This document shows, in pieces, positions 55,101-64,000 of a DNA stretch of 64,000 bases. Source of the stretch: Mycocentrospora acerina (taxonomy: Eukaryota; Ascomycota; Dothideomycetes; Pleosporales); assembly GCA_022701365.1 (NCBI GenBank), contig JAKUHH010000284.1:620001-684000 (forward strand), in the 5' to 3' direction. Made by a program: the position numbers and the translations under genes. The notes beneath the pieces were generated by a model. The model was given only the letters and a program-made list of their open reading frames with translations, was not told the DNA's origin and did no database searches. Every line of letters starts with the position of its first letter. The stretch's first letter is position 1.

Positions 55101-58100
55101 CACTTCATGAGAGCGACCTCCTACGTTCGCGTCAGTTCTTACGTGCCCTCTGGAGCCGTAACTTTACATTGTCACGAAACGACTGTCTCAATCTTATAGA
55201 ACGGCTTACTGAGGCTCTTCTTGACCCACGTGCGCGGGAATATAACACGTCAGAAGTCGCCAATGGGATGCTTGTTGAAGTCCTGATAGGCACTTCTCTT
55301 GTTTGGGGATCTGACGTGGCAGACCGAGAGGCTCATGACCTTTACGACAATGTTGAGGCTTTGTACGGCTATTATATTGCAGACATGGAAGAGGGCGGGG
55401 TCAGGAGATCTACTAATCTTCAGAAGATCATTTCGATCTTCCTCCATGGACTTCTCAAAGACCACTCTGACTTTGGACAGAGCCGCAAAGCACCCTCGGT
55501 TCGCACGAGTCTTTTTGAACTGCTATCGCAAGGTGAGATGACCTTGAAGTATCATATCGCCGAGTGCTTGCCCAGGATGTTTGAAGATTTCGTTCTCTCT
55601 GAGCACGACAAAATCTTACAGGATGTTGATAGTAGTTTACCCGGTGACGACGAAGGAATCGAAGGTATTGCTGTTCGATTACTTGTTCTTTCTAAGCTGG
55701 CGTCTCAGTGGCACACGCTGTTGCGATCAAGTGTTTATAGGATCTTTGCAACAGCGGGCTTCGTCAAAGGAGCAACTCAGCATGCGAGACAGTGTATTGC
55801 CAACGTCGCAAAGTTCCGAGGTCTTGGAAACTCACAGAGTTTGTTCCGCCTATTTGCGCCTCAAATTCTGTTCACTTGGCTGGATCGAGGGCGAGAGCTT
55901 GCAGACATACCGTATCTGATCTTCGGCTATGGAACGCTTGTTAGCCTTCTTCGAGACATCGAAGCTGAGGCAGTGGGCCAAAGCATCATGTTTGGACGCA
56001 AAGCTGAAGTGAACTATCTGGCAAAACATCTTGGTGTGCCAACATCTGACATGTTATCCAAGAACATTGGTAAAGCTGCTGCATATACAATATCTCAGGA
56101 TACATGTGCAGGTTCAGCCCGAAATAAGGGGGAACCAAGCACCTGCAATCTACTCAAAGACATGGTCGGCAACGATAAATATTTTATTCTGATACAAAAT
56201 CATTTCCCAGAAGTTTTGGGGTACATTCTGCAAACCATCGATCAGGAAGAACGTTTTGGAGAGATTTTGAAGAAAAAGCCACTCTTCGATGCAACAGCAA
56301 CCACTTTGACCGAGATGACCAATATCAGCCATTCAACTCAAGACCTCAATATCGGCATTGAGCCTTCTTTCTCTGCCCATTATCTCATTGATCAACTCGA
56401 GCGGTTATGTCGGCGTACAGGAGACAATGCTGTCAAGTTCTGGACGCCAAGTACATACACCTTCGTATTGCGCACCCTCCTCGACCGCGTCCATCCAGCT
56501 CTTGGGTCACTGTACGCTCGATCAATAATACGAAAGGTACGCATAGTCGTTGCTTTGGCAGGGCCGGTAGCATACGAGGGCTATCCTTTGCAGATGACGT
56601 TACAGTCTCTGCGCCCGTTTCTGACTGATGTTCAATGTGCAGAGGACACGGTGGGTATCATGCAATATCTATTTGATCACGGCTCTAAGTATCTTCGAGA
56701 GCACATCAGCTTCGTTACAGGTATAGGTCTGTCCATTCTTATCTCTGTTCGAGTGTTCCTAGGGACCGTTCAAGAAAGCACCACACAACAATCACAGCAC
56801 ATAGCGACCATGAGTACAGCGAAACGATTTCATGCTTGGTTTACAGAATATCTCAAATCTCATGCCGACACGTATTCCACCACTGAAAAACCTTCGACTG
56901 TCAAGGCTTTCAAGTTGATCACTACTGCTGCCTCCAAGGTCCAGGCTGAAGGCAATTCAATTCGTGGTAGTGACGAGAGTAAGCTGCTCATGGAGATCTT
57001 GGACGATGTCAAATCCGGTCGCAAGCTGTTAAATAAGACATCACGAGAGGTTGCACTGAATCTACTCTGTCAAAATTTCCAGCTTGCTCCAACGGCGCGG
57101 GACGATGTTCTGGGTCTCGATGACGATGCTTCCGAATATGCCTCTCTTATTTGGGAATCGTGTCGAAGGAGCAATGTAGGTGACGGCTACCTGTTGTGGA
57201 CTGCGAGAGTTCTAGGGCGCGCATTTAGTTCTCACGGCGAAGTGAGGCGAGGCACCTCTCAAGCTCGGCCTTGGTTGTGCTCAAGTTCAACGTCCAAAGA
57301 TTCCCTGGGAAAATCTTCAAGAGAAGCAATCGTAAGGGAAGTCATCGACCTCTTTTACAGCGATAGCAGAAGTGAAGTTAGTCTCGCAGAAGATGCTGTA
57401 CGGCAACTTATTTCCCGTCTCACAGGTGCGGATCCGAAATATGTTGCAGAGATGCGTAAAGCTATTCCGGAAGCCATCGGAAAAGCTCTTGCGGTGGATA
57501 TTGCTAGAGAGTCTACGTCTGTATCGTCCCAGCCCGATGAAGGGCTTGATCAAGCAGCCGCGCCGACGAAACTCAAACCTGTCTCCACTTGGATCAGAGA
57601 TCTTGCAGTAGCATTGTGTGCAGTGACCACAGATGATCCCATCCTCGGCGCTCTTTCTTGTCTTCTCATGGGCATAGATCACATGGCCGAAAGGCTCCTT
57701 CCCTATATTCTTCATCTTGTTCTTTTGGATGAGTACGATCGAGAAGGGAAGGTTCGTAGATCAATCTCAGAAGCAACTACAGCGTGGTTCCGCCAATGTA
57801 ATTCTTCGAACACACCGTACGTCCGCGTTCTCATCCAGTCTGTTCTCTATCTTCGAAGCCAGCCGGTCCCAAAGGAGACGACAAGAGTTGAACGAGACCA
57901 CTGGTTGATGATTGACTATCTTGAAGCTGCACAAGCTGCTACCGACTGTGGCATGTACAGAACTGCACTACTTTTTGCAGAGACGCTGTCTGGTCAGCCT
58001 ATTGTCAAGAGTAGCTCAAGGAGATCGTCGGTTTTGGTCGATCCACCGAAGCTGCCAATGAAGCTTCAACTTTCCATTTATAAGAATCTGGAAGAACCTG

Positions 58101-61100
58101 ACTCATTTTATGGCATTGACCGAGGATCAACTCTACTATCCGTTCTGGACCGACTCGAATATGAAGGAGATGGTGTCAAAAGTCTGTTGTTCCGTGGTGC
58201 ACGGCTCGACAGTCAGATGCGACGTGAGAACATTTTCGAGACACCAGATACTCGAGGAACAGTCAAATCACTCATTATGCTCAATATGAATAGTGTCACT
58301 CATTCGTTGATCTCCAACGACAAGTTGTGGGACATGGGAGAAGATGTTGTGGAAAGTACGCTACACACAGCACGAAAACTAGGTCAATGGGACATTAAGG
58401 CTCCAGAATTAAACCACACTGAGTCCAGTACGCTCTTCAAAGCTTTTCAGGGGCTTCATGTTGCAAAGAGCCCTGCAGATGCCAAAGCCAATTTGGATCG
58501 CCAGCTATTAGCGACCATGAGTTTCCTCTCTGGGAGGAGTAATTCGTCTGTACCTGCCAATATACGTTTGCGGACGCTGGCTGCTTTGACGGAAGCAGAT
58601 GAAATCATTCGAGCAGATCGTCAGGAACATTTGCTTGATGTGTGGGACTGTATGAAAGGACGGGACAAGTGGATGTGGGCTGGCGAGTAAGTTCAATGTC
58701 GCGTGGAAGCATTCTTTACAATCATACTCATGTTCCTCCAGATTCAGTGACGTCCGCCAGCTTCTCTCCTGTCGCGAGACACTGTTCAATGTACTCGGCA
58801 GGAATAATTCCTTGATGGACTCACTTCGCGTCAAGTCTGCGGTTGTGCGAAATATGGAAGTAGAGGCTCTTGTATCTTCTTCAACAATCTGTCGGCGCCA
58901 TGGTGCCATCCAAGAATCACTGGCAAGTGTCACTTACCTCTCTGACCTCGTACCAGCATGCAAAGAAGTAGGACTCGATATTGAAGCATCAGCCCAGCAT
59001 GAGGTAGCAAACGTGCTCTGGGAACAAGGCGAGACTGAAATTTCCATCAAAATGCGACAACACTTAATTGATCATGCCAACTTCGATTCCCAGAATACTG
59101 ACCTAAGCTTGCCGGTGTTGCTCGCGAAACTTGTAAGCTTAGTAAATCACACAGCACTGATTTGGAATACTAACAATTTCAGGGCCATCATTATGCTGAG
59201 GCTCGTCTTGCAAAACCTGACATTATCATGCAAGAGTATCTTGAGCCGGCAATCCGCGAACTCAAAGGTGAAGGGGAGGGTGTGGGGCCAGGTCAGGTCT
59301 TTCATGAATTTGCACTATTCTGTGACAAGCAACTCCAAAGCCCGGACGCTGCTGAAGATCTGGAACGCATCAAAACTGTCATGGATCGAAAACTTCAAGA
59401 ATATCACGAATTCGTGAAGCTGGCCAAAACAGATAAGAGCAAAGGTATGCGCGATACCTACTCCCGAAATGCGAGACGAGCAAAGACATGGTACGACCTT
59501 GACAATGTTGAATATGAAAGGCTGCGCAAGGGTCGTGAACAGTTCCTACGGCAATGTTTGGAGAACTACCTTTTGTCGTTGTCTGCAAGTGACGAGTACA
59601 ACAATGATGCCTTGCGGGTATTTTCTCTCTGGCTTGAGTACTCTGATACAGACTTGGCGAACGAGGCCGTCAAATTGTATCTCAACAAAGTTCCGAGCGG
59701 CAAGTTCGCTCTGCTCATGAACCAGTTGTCGTCGCGCCTGCAGGCCGAAGAAACCGCATTCCAAACACTCTTGATGGAACTTGTATTCCGCATATGCGTG
59801 GAACATCCGTACCATGGCATGCATCAGATCTTCGCCATTCAAATGAAAGTCGGCGCTATAACAAGAGAAGATGTCGTACGAGCCAAGGACGAATCGGCAA
59901 GATCTCGTCAAAAGGCTGCAACGAGTCTTGCAAACGCACTCAGTCAAAACGAGAAAGCAAAGTCATACTGGAGCTCGATTTTCCAGTCCAACGAAATCTA
60001 CCATCATTTGGCCATGTTTAAAGGCGAAAAAGAGAGTACACAGCAGGGACGTGAACTGCCGCTCGATCGGTATAGAGAGTCAAAGGAGCTGGTCAGCAAG
60101 GTCCCAAGACTCAATGTACCACCGGCGACGCTACAAATTGAGGTCAGACCGAGTACAAAGTACAACAATCTACCGAGGATTCACAAGTTCAAGCCGACAA
60201 TGAGCATTGCAAATGGACTAAGTGCACCAAAGGTTATCACAGCGATTGGCACTGATGGGCGCCCATACAAACAACTGGTATGTGAAAAAAACCACGTCTG
60301 AATTCCAGCATGTAACCGCTAACTCTGACAATAGTTCAAATCCGGCAACGATGATCTCCGTCAAGACGCCATTATGGAGCAGGTTTTCGACCAAGTCTCT
60401 CGCCTTCTTAAAAACCACACGGCAACACGGATCCGCAACCTCGGGATTCGCACCTACAAAGTGCTTCCCCTATCAACACGCTCCGGCCTCATGGAGTTTG
60501 TACAAAACACGATTCCACTGCACCTCTGGGTCATGCCCGCGCATGAGAGATACTACCCCAACGATTACAAAGCCGAGCGATGTCGCAAGGAGATTGGGGC
60601 ATGCCAGCAAGACTCACTAAGCACCAGAGTCAAAGTCTGGCAAAAAATGGCGGACAACTTCCACCCCGTCATGCGCTACTTCCTCCTTGAGCGGTTCGAG
60701 GACCCAGATGAGTGGTTTGAGCGTCGTCTGGCTTACACACGCTCCACGGCGGCCATCTCGGTGCTAGGGCACGTCCTCGGCCTCGGTGACCGACACTGCC
60801 ACAACATCCTCCTGGACGAGAAGTCTGGCGAGGTAGTGCATATTGATCTCGGCGTAAGCTTTGAAGCCGGGCGTGTCCTGCCGGTGCCCGAAGTTGTACC
60901 GTTTCGTCTCACGCGCGATCTTGTCGACGGAATGGGCTATACGAAGACGGAGGGCGTGTTCCGCCGGTGCATGGAGTTTACCATGGACACACTCCGCGAG
61001 GAACGCGAGTCGATTATGACGCTGCTGAATGTGCTGCGATACGATCCGCTGGTCAATTGGAGCGTGACGTCGACGAAAGCGAAGCGCATGCAGGAGGGCC

Positions 61101-61405
61101 AGGAAACGGGCACGGGGCGGGCGCAGACGGTGGCGCCGGGGGGCACGCCCGTTCCATCAGGAGGACAAGCAGCTGATGAGCAGCTTGGTGTGCAGCAGCA
61201 GCAGCAACAACAACAACAACAAGAAAGTATCAAGAAGAAGGAAAGGGAGGAACAGGCTGGCGAGGCGGGACGGGCATTGAGCGTTGTGGAGAAGAAACTC
61301 AGCAAGACGCTTAGTACCAAGGCGACGGTGAATGAGCTGATTCAGCAAGCGACTGATGAGCGGAATCTCGCGGTGCTGTACATGGGATGGGCGAGTTATG
61401 CGTAG
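52172..61405 (+). CDS. TEL1: Serine/threonine kinase TEL1 (ATM orthologue)
   Basis: Seven exons, 52172-52202, 52251-53727, 53775-54115, 54165-58686, 58742-59132, 59183-60277 and 60335-61405, give 2975 aa. It senses DNA double-strand breaks with the MRN complex and maintains telomeres. The N-terminal TAN-like motif is VVDRTNGLKDLIHILKHN (about residue 20). HEAT and FAT helical regions follow. The PI3K-like kinase has FKSGNDDLRQDAIMEQVF, the catalytic loop LGLGDRHCHNILLD (Asp about 2771) and HIDLGVSFEAGRVLPVPE (metal Asp about 2790). RVLPVPEVVPFRLTRDLVDGMG is ATM/TEL1-like rather than ATR/MEC1-like. The FATC end is VNELIQQATDERNLAVLYMG. A Q10 run lies at 2906-2915 between kinase and FATC. The first intron (GTCAGT...TTAG) is the least certain; the other five keep frame and family motifs. 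Confidence 0.9.
61193..61222 (+). repeat. CAG/CAA run coding for polyglutamine in TEL1
   Basis: Four CAG and six CAA codons give ten consecutive Gln in the linker between the kinase and FATC domains. Mixed codons make it less slippage-prone than a pure run. Confidence 0.9.
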
Positions 61406-62051
61406 GTTTTTTTTTTACTTTATTTTATTTTAAAGAAATTTATTTGGAGTTTTTGATTATTGAAATTTCATGTTTGATAAGTACAAGTGTCTTGGGGGTT
61501 CAATCCAGTTGAGATGTTTGAAATGAAAGGGGAGGGGGGGGAGGTTTCTTATCTTATTGCTTCTCAAATTCTCACCCTCCACCCCCCTTTTTTGTTCCTA
61601 TCTCCCACACTCACTCCTCATCGTGTCAGACGGAGAGAGAGAGAGAGAGAGAGACAAAAAAAAAGAAGAAGAAAGAAACAGAGTAGGGGGTTGATGTGGA
61701 AGAGATATATAATATTTTTAAAAAAAAAAAAAAAAGAGGAGAGAAATTTGACATGACATGATATGGCATTATATCACATTTCACAACAAGATGAAGTATG
61801 TGTTTGACGATTCTCTGAGCCGGAGTAGATGTGTTTTTTTTAAATGAAAAAATAATGATAATAATTCAGCTTCTAGCTAGACCATTCATCCATCTATCTA
61901 TCCATCTATCCATCTGTATTGTGAAATTGGTAAGAAAAAAAAATCAAAGATGAGAGAAAGGGGTATCTAATTTCTTTCAAGAGGAAAACACAACGAAATG
62001 AATTGAAACAAAAGATTTCCATGCTTGGACTTGGTTGCATCTGTACTCCAT
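61406..62051. other. Convergent intergenic region rich in simple repeats
   Basis: The TEL1 3' flank and CorA-gene 3' flank. It contains T- and A-runs (including A16 at 61720-61735), a purine tract and an imperfect CATC/TATC tract at about 61886-61915. No gene supported. Confidence 0.7.
61633..61654. repeat. (GA)11 microsatellite
   Basis: Eleven GA dinucleotides followed by an A-rich purine tract. Read directly from sequence. Confidence 0.9.
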
Positions 62052-64000
62052 CTAGTATGAGCCAATCTGGCCTCTAGTGTAGAGCGTCTGCCTCTTCTTC
62101 AGCCTCCTCTTCTCACCCAACGACATGCGGGGCCCGCTGCCACCGCCATCACCACCACCACCACCACCACCTGCATTACTGCTCTTGCTCTTCTTTGCCA
62201 CAGCCCTGCGTCTTGCCTTTCGCAGGTTCCACTTGTGCCTGTACTTTTTGCCCCTGCGCATCAGCCTCTCGCTCATGAGCACGAGCATAGTGGCGACCAT
62301 GACGGGGACGGCAATGATCCAGAAAAAGGCGTCCGAGTGGTGCTGCACGCCGTTGAAGCGTTCAAAGTTCTGACCAAAGTAACCGACCAAAAAGGTCAGG
62401 GGTAGGAAGAAAATGGTGACTGCGGTGAGAATCTTCATGCTTTCGTTTTGGTAGGCGCCCATCATGTTAAAGATGAGGTCGATGAGGTTGTCTGCTGCGC
62501 GGCGCATTTGGTCGAGCGATGCGGTAATCATGATGCAGTGGTCTTCAACGTCGCCGAGGTACGTGTGTGCAAGCGGGGAGATTGTGAGGTTGGACATTGT
62601 TTTGCGGGTTTGCAGGTTCGAGGTGGAGCGGGAAATCCAGGTCTGGGCCATGGGGTCTGATTTGTGGTCGCGCAGGGAGTTGATGAGGCTGATGATGGGT
62701 TGGATGGTGTTTCGGAGAATGGAGAGCTCGGACGTGAGAAGATAGAGGGACTGCGAGTGGTGGATTTCGGGGTCCTCGAGGACGTCGAGTTCGAGCTCGC
62801 CCATGGCGTCTTCGTAGGCGGCAACGACGGGCATGGCGAGGTCGACAATGGCGTCGATGATGGCTTGCACAATCATGCTGCTGTCGGCGCTGCGGCGGAG
62901 GATCGTGTCTTCGGTGTTGAGGCGCTTGAGAATCATGTCTTCGATTTCGTCGGCAGAGTGCTCGAAAAAGGACACGACGCTGTTGTCGGCGAGGAGGAAG
63001 ATGCTGACCTGCTCCACGCTGACGTTGAGATGCTTGTGCTTGAGGGCCGAGTGTTCTTCGAGGTAGAGAATGCGGTCGAGATTGGGGCCTCCACGGTAGC
63101 GTTGCAGTGTGCGGACGCGGGGGGTTTGGTCTGCAAATGCAAGCTTGGAGGGGGCCATGACGTCAAGGTTGTAGTCTTGCTTTTCCAGGCCGTCCAGAGT
63201 CTTGCCAAAATCGTCTCTGGCGGTAGCCGTGGGAGTTGAGCGGAAGGTGTTTTTGACGGTGGTCAAGAAGGATGGCTTGTGCTTCTTGTTGCGATTCTGC
63301 GACTTTGAGCGCGAGTGAGAGCGGTGTGGATAGTCGTCGTCGTCGTCATCGTCGTCGTCCGAGTCGGAATCGCTGCTGTCTGAATCGTCGTCTGGGACCC
63401 TGACCAGCTTGCAGAGCGTCAGCAGCATGAAGGCCTGGTCCGAGTACCAATCGACCTTTGTGCGGCTCTGGGTGCTCATCAAGTCCTCAATGGCCAGGCG
63501 GTGCAGGTTCTTGTGGTTGCCCAGCATGCGGATGACGTCCCAGCTCAGGCCATTGACGTTGTACCAGCGACAGGCGACCCAGTCCTCCTTGGGGATGCTG
63601 AGGAAGGCCTCGAGGGTGTCGTTGTCCAGCTCATGGTACTCGACGCGCTCGTCTGAGAAGTCGACGACTGTGATTTGGCAGCGGGCGTGGAGGTGGTGGT
63701 AGTTTGCGGCGTCGGAGTCGTTTTTGGTGTCAACACCTGTGACGTCATTAGCACATGGAGGCTGTAGTGGTGGTGGTGATTGTGGTGATTGTGGTGGCGG
63801 GGGGCGTTGGTGCAGACTCACCAGGCTCGGTGCCAGGCTCCTGCCATGTTGGGCGGGTTGGCGACTGGTAGTGTCGCACCGTGTTGGAGCGCGTTATGCG
63901 GCGGCGCAGCGTCGACGAGATGGAGGCGCGGTCGGGCGAGAGCAGGACGTCGGGGTTGGGCTGGGCGGCGGTGGCGGTGGTCGAGGTGGCAGAGCGGCCG
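62052..64000 (-). CDS. CorA-type divalent metal transporter, 5' end outside window
   Basis: Two visible exons, 63822-64000 (partial, continues past the right edge) and 62052-63736, with an 85-bp intron (GTGAGT...CACAG). About 620 residues are visible. The N-part is Ser/Arg-rich (SSTLRRRITRSNTVRHYQSP). The CorA cytosolic domain starts near CQITVVDFSDERVEY. There is a long Asp run in a Ser/Asp-rich insert, and EDHCIMITASLDQMRRAADNLIDLIFN leads to the two C-terminal helices: ILTAVTIFFLPLTFLVGYFGQNF and FFWIIAVPVMVATMLVLM. The selectivity signature at the end of TM1 reads GQN instead of the usual GMN. The tail is basic with a Gly run. It resembles the Mnr2/Alr-like fungal Mg2+ transporters; the substrate metal and membrane are not certain. 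Confidence 0.87.

Overview
This 64-kb window is from the nuclear genome of a filamentous ascomycete, most likely a Dothideomycete of the Pleosporales type (order-level placement is inference from gene families and intron style, not from any search). Genes are dense, on both strands, and interrupted by short introns (about 44-150 bp) with GTATGT/GTAAGT-like 5' sites, CTAAC/CTGAC-like branch sites and YAG 3' ends. Several first exons are tiny (9-24 nt). I rebuilt exon-intron structures by requiring GT-AG boundaries, a kept reading frame and continuity of family motifs. Every multi-exon model that is complete within the window sums to a multiple of three.

Left part (1-9.3 kb): a hotdog-fold thioesterase diverges from a PUS9-like tRNA pseudouridine synthase. 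These are followed by a Gfo/Idh/MocA oxidoreductase, a small secreted Apple/PAN-like cysteine protein and a clade-3-type catalase. Between the last two lies the most unusual DNA of the window: 112 perfect copies of the 8-mer GTGTTTAG (896 bp, no C on the + strand), flanked by decayed arrays that keep the 8-bp period and contain a twice-repeated spacer.

10-28 kb: a YEN1/GEN1-type Holliday-junction resolvase, a 2-oxoglutarate/Fe(II) oxygenase, IBA57 (mitochondrial Fe-S assembly), a PTM1/GPR107-type seven-TM protein divergent from NCS2/CTU2 (tRNA thiolation), a PARG-like ADP-ribose hydrolase-family protein, a BTB-domain protein and TRM3 (tRNA Gm18 methyltransferase). TRM3 is divergent from a short kinesin-3.

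28-46 kb: kinesin-3, VPS16 (HOPS/CORVET), ribosomal protein eL22, a 2.8-kb stretch without recognisable genes, an LDB19/ART1-type arrestin, another gene-poor 2 kb, the divergent mitochondrial pair GCV3 (glycine cleavage H protein) and MRP17 (bS6m), a HET-domain protein and an NmrA-like NAD(P)-binding protein.

46-64 kb: the nucleoporin NUP192 divergent from the very large checkpoint kinase TEL1 (2975 residues as modelled), then a CorA-type metal transporter that runs off the right edge. Most genes are conserved housekeeping genes. No mobile element, CRISPR array, rRNA or tRNA was recognised. Three tRNA-modification enzymes (PUS9-like, NCS2, TRM3) and several genome-maintenance proteins (YEN1, TEL1, a PARG-like protein) are present, but they are interspersed with unrelated genes and I do not claim a functional cluster.
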